From Streptomyces albireticuli (GTDB taxonomy: Bacteria > Actinomycetota > Actinomycetes > Streptomycetales > Streptomycetaceae), in NCBI RefSeq assembly GCF_002192455.1, contig NZ_CP021744.1:5303501-5367500 (forward strand): a DNA stretch of 64,000 nt, in the 5' to 3' direction. Below are positions 45,469-54,508 of the stretch, one piece after another (within the stretch, counting starts at the first letter, position 1; each line of letters starts with the position of its first letter). The notes under the pieces were generated by a model. That model did not search any database. It saw only the letters and a program-made list of their open reading frames with translations, and was not told the origin of the DNA. The translations under genes and the position numbers were made by a program.

Positions 45469-47402
45469 GGGGGAAGGGGGAGGGGACGGAGGCGGTGGCC
45501 GGGGCGGCGGACGGGTCCGTGGTCGGGTCGGAAGCCGGGACTGCCGGCGGGTCCGTGGTCGGGCCGGAAGCCGGGGCGGCGGACGGCTCCGTGGCCGGGG
45601 CGCGGGCCGAGCCGGCGGACGGGCCGGCGTCCGGTTCCGGGCGCGCACACCGCGCCGCCCCCGCCGCACCCGGGACCGGCGACGACCCCACCGGCGACGA
45701 CCCCACCGACCACGACCCCACCGACCACGACCCCGCTCTCCACGACCCCGCTCTCCACGACCCCACCTGGACCGTCGAGGACGACGACCGCACCCCCGAG
45801 ACCCTCCGCTGGCTGCGCGGCAAGCGCCGCGCCCACCGCCGGCAGAAGGGCCGCGACCTCGCCGTCGTCGTCTACACCCTCCTCCTCGCCGTCGTCGGCT
45901 ACGGCAGCGGCTACGCCTTCCACTTCCTGCGCCGCGTCGAGCTCGGCGCCGACTACAGCGGGGTCGGTGCGGACCTCCAGCGCGCGCTGCCCGCCCTCTT
46001 CACCCTGATCACGGCCGCTCTCGCGGTGCTCGCCGCCCGCGACGCGCTGTGGCGCGGGCCCGTCGTCGTGCCCGCGCCGTCCGTGGGGTGGCTGCTCGCC
46101 CAGCCCGTGCGCCGGGAGCGGGTGCTGCGGCCGTGGTTCCGGCTGTCGGCCGGGCTCGCCGTCGTCCCCGGGCTGCTCGTGGCGGCCGGCGGAGCCGTCG
46201 CGCTGCGGGTGACGGGCCTGGCACCGCTGGGGTCCGCGCTGCTCGCCCTCCTCCCCGCGGCGCTCTGCCTGCCGCTGCTCGCCGTCGCCGTGGGCACGGC
46301 CGTCGAGCGCCGGGCCGCCCTCGCCGCGCGCGTACGCCGCTGCACGCCCCTCGCCGTCCTTGTCCTGATGCTGCTCGCCGCGCAGACCGCCCTCGCCGTG
46401 CGCGGGCACCGGTCCGTCCTCCTGGAGCGGGTCGAACTGTGGTCGGGGCCGTGGGGATGGGCGGCCCAGCCGGTGGTCGCCGCGGCCGGGGGTGCCGCGC
46501 CCGGCCGGTGGCCCGCCCTCGCCGCGCTCGTCCTGCTCACCGCCGGCGGCCTCGTCCTGGGGCACCGGGACGCGGGCCGGGTGCCGACCGCGCAGCTGCG
46601 CAGGCGGGCGGCGACCGCGCAGACCGTGTCGTCCGTGATGTGGACCGTGGAGCTGAGGGCCGCCAGGCTCGCGCTGCTCGACGCGACCGGCTCCGGCCGC
46701 GTCCACCGGGTCCGGCTGCCCGCGCCGCGCTCCACGTACCTCGTGGTGGTCTGGCGGGACGCGCTGGCGCTGCTGCGCGCGCCCGGCCGACTCGCGAAGG
46801 CCCTGATGTGGACGGTCTGCGCCACGGCCGCGGCCGCCCTCGGCGCGGAACCGGCCGGCGGCCGGCGGGACCTGTGCACGGTCGTCGCCCTGCTCCTCGG
46901 CTACGTGGCCGTGGGCGCCCTCGCCGAGCCCGCCCGGCTGGAGACGGACGACGTGCGGCGCGCCGCCTGGTCGCCGTTCCGGCTGCGGACGCTGATGCTC
47001 CAGCACGCGGTCGTACCGGCCCTGACGGGCGCCCTGCTGGCCCTGGTGGCCGCCGTGCCGTTCGCGGTGGCGGGCGCGCCCTGGGCGCTCCTGCTGTGGC
47101 CCGTGTGCGCGGTGCCGTCCGCCGCGGCGGCGGTCTTCGCGGCGTGCCGGGGCCCGGCCCGTACGAGCCTGATGTTCACGGGCGTGAGCACGCCCGTCGG
47201 TGACCCGGGGGTGCTGATCTTCCTCGCCTGGTACGCCGCCGGGCCGCTGGTGACCGTCGGCGGTCTCGCGCTCGCCCTGGGCGCCGTGCCGCACCGGCCC
47301 GACGCGGCGGGCACGGGCGGTGTCGCCGCCGTGGCGGCGCTGCTGACGGCGGGTCTGCTGTTCTTCGCGGCGCGTTCGGCGGACCGGCTGGTGCGCCGCT
47401 GA
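45465..47402 (+). CDS. DUF6297-type multi-spanning membrane protein
   Basis: 645 residues. The first ~105 are disordered and repetitive: a Gly/Ala-rich stretch (GSVVGSEAG, GSVVGPEAG) and six tandem pentapeptides of the form (G/D/L)(D/H)DP(T/A) around residues 73-102. About 12 hydrophobic helices follow (VVVYTLLLAVVGYGSGYAF, ALFTLITAALAVLAARDALW and others), consistent with an ABC permease subunit. ATG inside the ATPase stop codon. Confidence 0.85.
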   Translation: MRGKGEGTEAVAGAADGSVVGSEAGTAGGSVVGPEAGAADGSVAGARAEPADGPASGSGRAHRAAPAAPGTGDDPTGDDPTDHDPTDHDPALHDPALHDPTWTVEDDDRTPETLRWLRGKRRAHRRQKGRDLAVVVYTLLLAVVGYGSGYAFHFLRRVELGADYSGVGADLQRALPALFTLITAALAVLAARDALWRGPVVVPAPSVGWLLAQPVRRERVLRPWFRLSAGLAVVPGLLVAAGGAVALRVTGLAPLGSALLALLPAALCLPLLAVAVGTAVERRAALAARVRRCTPLAVLVLMLLAAQTALAVRGHRSVLLERVELWSGPWGWAAQPVVAAAGGAAPGRWPALAALVLLTAGGLVLGHRDAGRVPTAQLRRRAATAQTVSSVMWTVELRAARLALLDATGSGRVHRVRLPAPRSTYLVVVWRDALALLRAPGRLAKALMWTVCATAAAALGAEPAGGRRDLCTVVALLLGYVAVGALAEPARLETDDVRRAAWSPFRLRTLMLQHAVVPALTGALLALVAAVPFAVAGAPWALLLWPVCAVPSAAAAVFAACRGPARTSLMFTGVSTPVGDPGVLIFLAWYAAGPLVTVGGLALALGAVPHRPDAAGTGGVAAVAALLTAGLLFFAARSADRLVRR

Positions 47403-47536
47403 CGAACTCCCGGGCCGGGCACGGGACATGCCGCCCCCGTGTCCTCACCGCCGCGTCGCGCAAGCTTTACCCGCCGTCAGCCGTCCGGTGATCCACCGGC
47501 CCCCCGCGGTCCCGGCCCGGCCGGTACCGTCTGGCC

Positions 47537-48048
47537 ATGACGGAAATCGACCCGCGCCGCACCGCCCTGGTACTGATCGACCTGATGGAGCGCGTCGTCG
47601 CGCTGCCCCTCGCGCCGTACGGCGGGGACGAAGTGGTCCGTACCGCCGGTGACTTGGCGCGGTCCTTCCGGAAGGCCGGGGCGCCCGTCGTGGTCGTGCG
47701 GGTCGAGCGGCCCGGGGTGGCGGAGCAGCCGCCCGGCAGCGGGCTGCCGGCCGGGGTGTCCGAGCCGGGCGACATCGAGGTCGTCAAGGGGACCGTGGGG
47801 GCGTTCCACGGCACGGACCTGGACGCGCGGCTGCGCGAGCGGGGGTGCGGACGCTCGTCCTCGGCGGGGTCTCGACGAACCTGGGCGTGGAGTCGACGGC
47901 GCGGGCGGCGGCGGACCACGGGTACGAGCTGGTGTTCGTGGAGGACGCGATGAGCGCGCTGACGGCGGAGGAGCACCGGGCGTCGGTGACGCTGGACATG
48001 CCGCGGCTGGGGACGGTGGTGCGGGCGGGGCAGCTGCGGGTGGGGTGA
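47537..48048 (+). pseudogene. Isochorismatase-family hydrolase, frameshifted
   Basis: The N-terminal two thirds (RTALVLIDLMERVVALPLAP with the catalytic Asp in LIDLM; later a Lys in VVKGTVGAFHGTDL) reads to LRERG, then out of frame. The rest (RTLVLGGVSTNLGVESTARA, missing-Cys variant: the family's C is S in GGVSTN) continues in the +2 frame. One extra G in the GGGGG run at 47841-47845 restores a 170-residue protein. Real decay or homopolymer error. Confidence 0.85.
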
Positions 48049-48049
48049 C

Positions 48050-48310
48050 CTGGGGTTTTCTTCCCCTGCCCGCCCCTTCCCGGACCGGGGAGGCCCCCGG
48101 CCCCCTTGGTGCGCTCGGCAGTGGCTGGAGGCGCCTTCCGGCCGCCGCCGGGAGGCGTCGTGTGCCGGCGGCCCGGCCGGGCCGGACTCCGCCGAGGCCG
48201 GCCGTCCCCGCTGGGCGGCGGTTTCCGCCCGGGCCGGGCGAGCGCCTCCGCTCCCGGCGCTCCAGGCCCCGGGCGGGGGGGGATCCCCCCCCGTTCAGGC
48301 GCGGACGCGC
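48050..48310. repeat. Intergenic repeat remnant and GC palindromes
   Basis: Begins with CTGCCCGCCCCTTCCCGGACCGGGG of the repeat family. It ends with GGGGGGGGATCCCCCCCC (48275-48292), an 18-bp palindrome of two 8-base runs. No gene seen. Confidence 0.6.
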
Positions 48311-48739
48311 CTACGCGCTGCCGCCCAGCATCCGCTTCAGCAGGTCCCGCAGCGCCGTCCGCTCCTCCGTCGAGAGGCCGCCCAGCGGCTCGCGGGCGAA
48401 GTCCAGGGACTCGCGGAGGCGGGCGGCCGTGACGCGGCCCTCCGGGGTCGCCGCCGCGAGCTTCACGCGGCGGTCGTCGGGGTCCGGGCGGCGCTCGACC
48501 AGGCCACGGGACTCCAGGCGGTCGACGATGCCGGTGACGTTGGACGGCTCGCACTTCAGCTTCTGGGCGATGCGGCGCATCGGCATCGGCTCCAGCGTGA
48601 GCAGGGCCAGCACCTTCGCCTGGGCGCCGGTCAGCGAGTGCTTGGCGGCGGCCTCCTCGTACTCCTCGTGGTAGCGCGCCACGACGGTCGCGATGAGTTC
48701 GACCACTTCACGGCTCAGGGCGTCGGTTCGAGGGGTCAT
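48311..48739 (-). CDS. MarR-family transcriptional regulator
   Basis: 142 residues with the winged helix MPMRRIAQKLKCEPSNVTGI and wing RRPDPDDRRVKLAAAT. The single Cys lies in the recognition helix region, not at the N-terminal redox position of classical OhrR, so peroxide sensing by Cys is doubtful. Divergent from an oxidoreductase-ohr pair with direct and inverted repeats between; it probably represses both. Confidence 0.88.
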   Translation of the reverse strand: MTPRTDALSREVVELIATVVARYHEEYEEAAAKHSLTGAQAKVLALLTLEPMPMRRIAQKLKCEPSNVTGIVDRLESRGLVERRPDPDDRRVKLAAATPEGRVTAARLRESLDFAREPLGGLSTEERTALRDLLKRMLGGSA

Positions 48740-48769
48740 GACTTCAGGCTACCTCTTTGCTTGACAACA

Positions 48770-48815
48770 TGAAATATCGAGGCGCATGGTTGTTTCAGTT
48801 CCTGAAATATCGAGG
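48770..48815. promoter_or_regulatory. Operator repeats between the MarR gene and the oxidoreductase
   Basis: TGAAATATCGAGG occurs at 48770 and 48803, 33 bp apart (three turns). The second overlaps the palindrome TTTCAG-TTC-CTGAAA. TTGACA lies at 48761. The second repeat adjoins the GGAGG of the oxidoreductase. Confidence 0.6.
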
Positions 48816-48827
48816 AGGCAGCGTTCC

Positions 48828-49847
48828 ATGCCCGCAACGCCCACCACCGGCCGTGAATGGCACCTTGTCGCCCGCCCGCACGGCTGGCCGAAGCCCGAGG
48901 ACTTCGCACTGCGCGAGACGGAGATCCCTGAGCCCGGCGAGGGCCAGATCCTCGTGCGCAACGTCCACCTGTCGGTCGACCCGTACATGCGCGGCCGGAT
49001 GAACGACGTGAAGTCGTACGTCCCGCCGTACGAGCTCGGCGAGCCGATGCTGGGCGGCGCGGTCGGCGAGGTCGTCGCCTCCCGCTCCGACGCCTTCCAG
49101 GTCGGCGACCACGCCCTGCACGGCCTCGGCTGGCGCGAGTACGCCGTGGTCGACGCCAAGGCGGCCGTCAAGGTCGACGAGGCCGTCGCCCCCCTGCCCG
49201 CCTACCTCGGCGTGCTGGGCATGCCGGGCCTGACCGCTTACGCCGGCCTGCTGGAGGTCGCCTCCCTGAAGGAGGGCGACGTCGTCTTCGTGTCCGGCGC
49301 CGCGGGCGCGGTCGGTGGCCTCGTCGGCCAGATCGCCAAGCTCAAGGGCGCCTCGCGCGTCATCGGCAGCGCCGGCTCCGCCGAGAAGGTGAAGCTCCTG
49401 GTGGAGGAGTACGGCTTCGACGCCGCCTTCAACTACAAGGACGGCCCGGTCGCCGAGCAGCTGAAGGAGGCGGCCCCCGACGGCATCGACGTCTACTTCG
49501 ACAACGTCGGCGGCGAGCACCTCGAAGCCGCCATCAGCTCCCTGAACGTCCACGGCCGCATCGCGGTCTGCGGCATGATCGCGCAGTACAACGCGACCGA
49601 GCCCAACCCGGCGCCGCGCAACCTCATCGCCGTCATCGCCAAGCGGCTGCGCATCGAGGGCCTGCTCGTCGCCGACCACCGCCACCTCCAGCAGCAGTTC
49701 GTGGAGGAGGTCGGGGCCTGGGTGCGCTCGGGCGAGATCAAGTACCGCGAGACCACCGTCGAGGGCATCGAGAACACACTCGACGCCTTCCTGGGACTGC
49801 TGCGCGGCGAGAACACCGGAAAGATGATCGTCTCCCTTCCCGCGTGA
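48828..49847 (+). CDS. NADP-dependent oxidoreductase (leukotriene B4 dehydrogenase/CurA type)
   Basis: A 339-residue zinc-independent medium-chain reductase reducing alpha,beta-unsaturated carbonyls with NADPH. It has SVDPYMRGRM, the nucleotide motif GAAGAVGGLVGQIA, and IDVYFDNVGGEHLE. ATG with GAGGAGG upstream. Probably cotranscribed with ohr 51 bp downstream, both acting on electrophile/peroxide stress. Confidence 0.93.
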   Translation: MPATPTTGREWHLVARPHGWPKPEDFALRETEIPEPGEGQILVRNVHLSVDPYMRGRMNDVKSYVPPYELGEPMLGGAVGEVVASRSDAFQVGDHALHGLGWREYAVVDAKAAVKVDEAVAPLPAYLGVLGMPGLTAYAGLLEVASLKEGDVVFVSGAAGAVGGLVGQIAKLKGASRVIGSAGSAEKVKLLVEEYGFDAAFNYKDGPVAEQLKEAAPDGIDVYFDNVGGEHLEAAISSLNVHGRIAVCGMIAQYNATEPNPAPRNLIAVIAKRLRIEGLLVADHRHLQQQFVEEVGAWVRSGEIKYRETTVEGIENTLDAFLGLLRGENTGKMIVSLPA

Positions 49848-49898
49848 CGCTCCCGCCACCGCATCCCTCCCCCCCCACCAGCCAAGGAGCCCCCTCCC

Positions 49899-50327
<429 letters not shown>

Positions 50328-50434
50328 CGGCACCCCGAGCGGGCCGCCGCCCCCACGCCGCCCGGCGTGCGGGGCGGCGGCCCGTCCGCGTACCCGGCGA
50401 CCGGCCCCCGCGGCCGGCGGATACCCTTCCGGCC

Positions 50435-51235
50435 ATGCGAGATCTCATGACGGGCATGACCTACCTGGCGAAAGGCCAGCGGTGGGTGGGGCGCAACCGG
50501 CGGCAGTGGGGGTTCGGGCTGCTCCCGGGCCTGGTCACGCTCGTCGGCTACGCGGCCGCTCTCGTCGCCCTCATCTTCTGGGCGGACGACGTCGTCGCCT
50601 GGGCCACCCCCTTCGCCGACGACTGGGCCTCGCCCTGGCCCGGGATCTTCCGCGGCGCCCTCACCACGCTGTTCTTCGGCGGCAGCATGCTGCTCGCGCT
50701 GATCTCCTTCACCGCCGTGACCCTGCTGGTCGGCCAGCCCTTCTACGAGGAGCTGTCCGAGCGGGTCGACCTGGCCGAGGGCGGCACGGCCCCGGAGTCC
50801 GGGCTGCCGCTCTGGCGGGAACTGTGGATCTCCGCCCGCGAGAGCCTCGCGGTCCTCTTCCGCGTCGCCCTCTGGGGCGTCCTGCTCTTCGCCCTCGGCT
50901 TCGTGCCGATCGCCGGGCAGACCGTCGTCCCCGCGATCGGCTTCTGCGTCTCCGGCTTCTTCCTCACCGAGGAGCTCACCGCCGTCGCCCTCCAGCGCCG
51001 CGGCGTCCCGCTGCGCGAACGGCTCCGGCTGCTGCGCTCCCGCAAGCTCCTCGCGCTGGGCTTCGGCGTGCCGCTGACCCTGCTCTTCCTGGTGCCGCTC
51101 GTCGCCGTGTTCGTCATGCCGGGCGCTGTGGCCGGCGCCACGCTGCTCGTCCGGGACCTGACGGGCGAGACGCCGGCGGCCGAGGGCGCGCCGGAGGACT
51201 CGGGGGAAGGCGCGGACGCACCCCGCCTCGGCTGA
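50435..51235 (+). CDS. EI24-domain membrane protein (CysZ-like)
   Basis: 266 residues, about four to five helices (FGLLPGLVTLVGYAAALVAL, LTTLFFGGSMLLALISF, ALWGVLLFALGFVPIAGQTV). The conserved VGQPFYEELSERVD matches the EI24/CysZ family, whose bacterial members include sulfate permease CysZ. No sulfur genes adjoin, so the role is open. The C-terminus is acidic and disordered. Confidence 0.88.
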   Translation: MRDLMTGMTYLAKGQRWVGRNRRQWGFGLLPGLVTLVGYAAALVALIFWADDVVAWATPFADDWASPWPGIFRGALTTLFFGGSMLLALISFTAVTLLVGQPFYEELSERVDLAEGGTAPESGLPLWRELWISARESLAVLFRVALWGVLLFALGFVPIAGQTVVPAIGFCVSGFFLTEELTAVALQRRGVPLRERLRLLRSRKLLALGFGVPLTLLFLVPLVAVFVMPGAVAGATLLVRDLTGETPAAEGAPEDSGEGADAPRLG

Positions 51236-51264
51236 GCGCCGGGGCGGGCACCCCGGAGACGGAC

Positions 51265-51990
51265 TCAGCCGAGCGGCAGCTCCGCCAGCACCAGCTCCTC
51301 GCCCTCCCACGCCGCCGCGACCGGGCGGCCGTCCGGACCCCACACCCCGCTGCGCCCGCAGCTCTCGTACGGGCCCGCCTGCCCCGCGTGGTTGGCCAGC
51401 AGGACGTACATCCCGTGGTCCTTCGCCAGCGCCGGGAAGACCGTCCGCACCTCCTCCTCGCCGTTGCCCCGCCCGTACAGCGAACTGGCCAGCTGTACGT
51501 GGCAGCCGTCGGCGGCGGCGCGCGCCGTGAGCTCCGGGAAGTGCGCGTCGAAGCAGACGAGGAGCCCGAAGGCGACACCGCCCAGGGTGAACCGGCCGGC
51601 CCCGGACCCCGGCACGAAGCCGGCCGCCCGCTCCTGGTCCGTCACGCACGCCTTGTCGTAGCGGGTGAGCGGGGCGCCGTCCGGCCCGTACACGAACGAG
51701 CTGATCGTCGGCCCGGCGGCCGACCGGCCCGCGCAGTTGACCACGGCCGCGACCCCCGTCGCCCGGCACGCCTCCCGCACCGGGGCGAGCCGGGGGTCCT
51801 CCGGCTCCATCGTCATCCGGTCCTGCCCGGCGACGATCGCGTCGAGCTCGTACCCCGTGGCGGCGAGCTCCGCGAAGACGACGAGCGAGGCGCCGCGCGC
51901 GCCCGCCTCCGTGACGTAGGAGGCCATCCGGGCCGCGTTGGCCCCGATGTCGTACGGCCGGGCGGAGAACTGCGCTGCTGCGATGATCAT
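51265..51990 (-). CDS. Carbon-nitrogen hydrolase (nitrilase superfamily)
   Basis: A 241-residue amidase-like enzyme with the catalytic triad E41 (VFAELAATGY), K113 (YDKACVT) and C146 (LVCFDAHFPE). Short, single-domain form, like omega-amidase or NLP-type proteins. Its start is 8 bp after the stop of the pyroglutamyl-peptidase-like gene on the same strand, suggesting cotranscription. Substrate unknown. Confidence 0.9.
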   Translation of the reverse strand: MIIAAAQFSARPYDIGANAARMASYVTEAGARGASLVVFAELAATGYELDAIVAGQDRMTMEPEDPRLAPVREACRATGVAAVVNCAGRSAAGPTISSFVYGPDGAPLTRYDKACVTDQERAAGFVPGSGAGRFTLGGVAFGLLVCFDAHFPELTARAAADGCHVQLASSLYGRGNGEEEVRTVFPALAKDHGMYVLLANHAGQAGPYESCGRSGVWGPDGRPVAAAWEGEELVLAELPLG

Positions 51991-51997
51991 GCACCCA

Positions 51998-53284
51998 TCA
52001 TGGCGTCCCGGAGGACGCCACGGCCGTCGCTGTGATCGACCGCACCTGGGCGACGATCGCGAGCCGGTTCGCCACGAACGCGGGGTCGCTGATCCGGCCC
52101 GTCGACGGGTCGGTGTCGCCCTCGCCGAAGTTCAGTACGGGCGTGTGCAGATGGCCGCCCGGGACGCGCAGGCGCGTGGCGTCCCGCAGCAGGGTCGCGC
52201 GGTACGCGATCTCGTTGGAGAGGTAGTCGCCCCCGCCGCCCTCCCGGGCGGCCGAGCCCGGCGTCGGCCCGTCCGGCCGTTCCACGGGCTCCGTCGCGCC
52301 CGCCGGGACCTCGGTGACGGCCGTGTTGTCGTATACGGGGTACGGGCCGGTCCGCGCGGCCGTGATCGCCGCGTACGGGAGGGTGGTCGTCGTCCACTGC
52401 GGCTGCGGCCGGACGGTCGGGACGCCGGGCGGCACCGGCACGACGCCCGTGCGGGACAGGTCCGCGTTGTCCGGATAGCCGCCGCGCCAGGCGCCGTTGG
52501 TGCGCTCGACGTCGAAGCGGCCCGGCCGGCCCTGGCTGATCGTGGTGAACAGGTCGACGCGGCGCGGGCCGGGCCGGAAGTGCGGCAGGAGCGTCCGCTC
52601 CACGGTGCCGGCCGCGAAGTCGTCCCAGCGCACCGGGAACACGACGGCCTCGATCCGGGCCGGGCCCGAGGGCGTGTCGACCGTCGTGCCGTCCAGTGCG
52701 AGGGCGGCCGCGCCCGAGGGGTTGGAGCGGCGGGCGTCCGAGTCGAGCTGGAAGGGGTCGAAGCCGGTGAGCAGGACGCGCTTCACGGCGCCGCCCGCGG
52801 GCAGGTCGACGGAGTCCTGGCCGCGCGAGGCCCGCTCCACCCTCTCGATCAGGCCGGCGCGCTGCCCCGCGGACACCGGGAAGGACGGCTTCCACTCCCG
52901 GAGGGCGCGGGTCATGCCCAGCCGCGCCCAGTACAGCGGCCGGTCGTCGTCCCGGCTCAGCTCCCCGGCCCCCGCGCCCCGCGGCCCCCGGCCCTGCGCC
53001 CGGTCCACGGCCCGCCGCCACAGCCGCCGCCCGTCGTCGGCCGCCAGCCGCTCCGCCTCGGACAGGCCGTGCGCCCGGCCCAGGGCGCGGGAGAAGCCGG
53101 GCGCGACATCGTCGAAGCCGCTGCTCCGGAGGATCTCCTGGGGCACCGGGCCGGGCAGGCGCCGCTCCTCGACGGTGGGTGGAAGCGGTGCGGACGGTGA
53201 CGGGGAGGCGGGGGCGGCATGTACGGGCGTGGCCGCCAGGACGGCGACACCGAGGGCCATTGCGCCAAGTCTCAAGGGCTTCAT
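51998..53284 (-). CDS. Secreted pyroglutamyl-peptidase-like protein lacking the Cys nucleophile
   Basis: 428 residues. A signal peptide (GAMALGVAVLAATPVHA), a helical ~140-residue N-terminal region, and a peptidase C15-like domain with VLLTGFDPFQLD (170-181), a Glu near DVERTNG (260) and a His in GGHLHTPVLNFG. Where C15 enzymes have the nucleophile (YxCN), this reads DYLSNEIAYR, Ser at 356. It may use Ser, or be a non-catalytic binder. ATG with no clear Shine-Dalgarno. Confidence 0.82.
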   Translation of the reverse strand: MKPLRLGAMALGVAVLAATPVHAAPASPSPSAPLPPTVEERRLPGPVPQEILRSSGFDDVAPGFSRALGRAHGLSEAERLAADDGRRLWRRAVDRAQGRGPRGAGAGELSRDDDRPLYWARLGMTRALREWKPSFPVSAGQRAGLIERVERASRGQDSVDLPAGGAVKRVLLTGFDPFQLDSDARRSNPSGAAALALDGTTVDTPSGPARIEAVVFPVRWDDFAAGTVERTLLPHFRPGPRRVDLFTTISQGRPGRFDVERTNGAWRGGYPDNADLSRTGVVPVPPGVPTVRPQPQWTTTTLPYAAITAARTGPYPVYDNTAVTEVPAGATEPVERPDGPTPGSAAREGGGGDYLSNEIAYRATLLRDATRLRVPGGHLHTPVLNFGEGDTDPSTGRISDPAFVANRLAIVAQVRSITATAVASSGTP

Positions 53285-53373
53285 GAGGCGGAAGGTAGCC
53301 AATGGTGCTGCTCGGGCGATAGTGGGTGGCCAACTACCCTTGCGGACAGGTGATTTCAGGCCACAATGAGGCA

Positions 53374-54165
53374 ATGGACATAGCGCAGCTCTTCGCGGCC
53401 CCGCTCTTCGAATCCACCAGAGGCCAAGGGGCGCGGCAGTTCGCGGAGTTGGGCATCGCGCTGCTGCTGTCCTCGCTCATCGGCCTGGAGCGCGAGTTGC
53501 AGCAGAAGAGCGCGGGGCTCCGTACGCACGCCCTGGTCGGGGTGGGCAGCGCGCTGTTCATGGAGGTCTCGATCCACGGCTTCGGCGCGGTGTCGGGGCT
53601 GGTCGGCGTGGACGTCCGGCAGGACCCCTCGCGGGTGGCCGCGCAGATCGTCTCGGGCATCGGCTTCATCGGCGGCGGCCTCATCTTCGTCCGCCGCGAC
53701 GCGGTCCGCGGCCTGACGACGGCCGCCACGATATGGCTGACCTGCGCCCTCGGCATGGCCTGCGGCGGCGGCCTGCCCCTGCTCGGCGTGGCGGCGACGC
53801 TGGTGCACTTCCTGGTCGTCCGGGGCTTCCCCGTCGTCACCCGCCGCATGGCGATGGTCCCCGGCGACCGCGTCGAGCTGCACCTCTCCTACCGCACCCG
53901 GCGAGGCCTGCTGGGCCGGGTCCTCGAGCTGTGCACGAAGCGGGGGTTCCGGGTGACGGACGTCCATGTGGACGCGGAGGCCGGTGAGAAGGGCACGGAG
54001 AAGGCGGACAAGGCGGATGGGCGGGAGCGGGGCAAGGCGAAGGAGGCGGGGGTCGTCCTCAGTCTGGAGGGGAAGGGGTCGGCGTATCCGCTGGTGGAGG
54101 AGTTGACGGACTGGGAGGGGATTCTGGGGGTGGGGTTGCGGTCGGTGCGCGACAGTACGGAGTGA
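53374..54165 (+). CDS. MgtC/SapB-family membrane protein
   Basis: 263 residues. Helices with the MgtC core ALLLSSLIGLERELQQKSAG, GLRTHALVGVGSAL and SGIGFIGGGLIFVRRD, then TTAATIWLTCALGMACG. The C-terminal ~100 residues form an ACT-like cytoplasmic domain interrupted by a Lys/Glu-rich insert (GEKGTEKADKADGRERGKAK). Linked to Mg2+ homeostasis or ATP-synthase control in pathogens. ATG with GAGG just upstream. Confidence 0.9.
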   Translation: MDIAQLFAAPLFESTRGQGARQFAELGIALLLSSLIGLERELQQKSAGLRTHALVGVGSALFMEVSIHGFGAVSGLVGVDVRQDPSRVAAQIVSGIGFIGGGLIFVRRDAVRGLTTAATIWLTCALGMACGGGLPLLGVAATLVHFLVVRGFPVVTRRMAMVPGDRVELHLSYRTRRGLLGRVLELCTKRGFRVTDVHVDAEAGEKGTEKADKADGRERGKAKEAGVVLSLEGKGSAYPLVEELTDWEGILGVGLRSVRDSTE

Positions 54166-54214
54166 AGGGGGCGGGGGTGGGTGCGGGTGCGGTTGGGGTG
54201 CGGGGGGTGCGCCT

Positions 54215-54410
54215 GCGGCGGGCCTTTCCCCGCCCCGCCCCTTCCCGGAACCGGGGCTCCGCCCCGGACCCCGGTCCTCAAGCGCCGGACGGGCTGAAAA
54301 TCAGCCCGTCCGGCGCTTGAGGACACCGCGCGTCAGCGCGGAAAAGGGGGTCTGGGGGCGAAGCCCCCAGTTACGGGAAGGGGCGGGGCTGGGGAAGAAG
54401 CCCCGCGCAG
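54215..54410. repeat. Intergenic palindromic repeat, copy 3, with a 24-bp perfect inverted repeat
   Basis: At its centre, GTCCTCAAGCGCCGGACGGG+CTGA (54274-54297) and its exact complement (54301-54324) are separated by AAA. On both sides lie CCCCGCCCCTTCCCGGAACCGG and its inverted copy. The whole element is a near-perfect ~190-bp palindrome and probably a bidirectional terminator. Confidence 0.8.
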
Positions 54411-54508
54411 CGCCCCCCCCGCCCGACTCCGGATGGCCGGACCCCGGAGGCGCGCGCAGCCCGACGGTGCGAGGCTGACCCCGCGAGGACCTCCGAAAGG
54501 ACCCCCTC

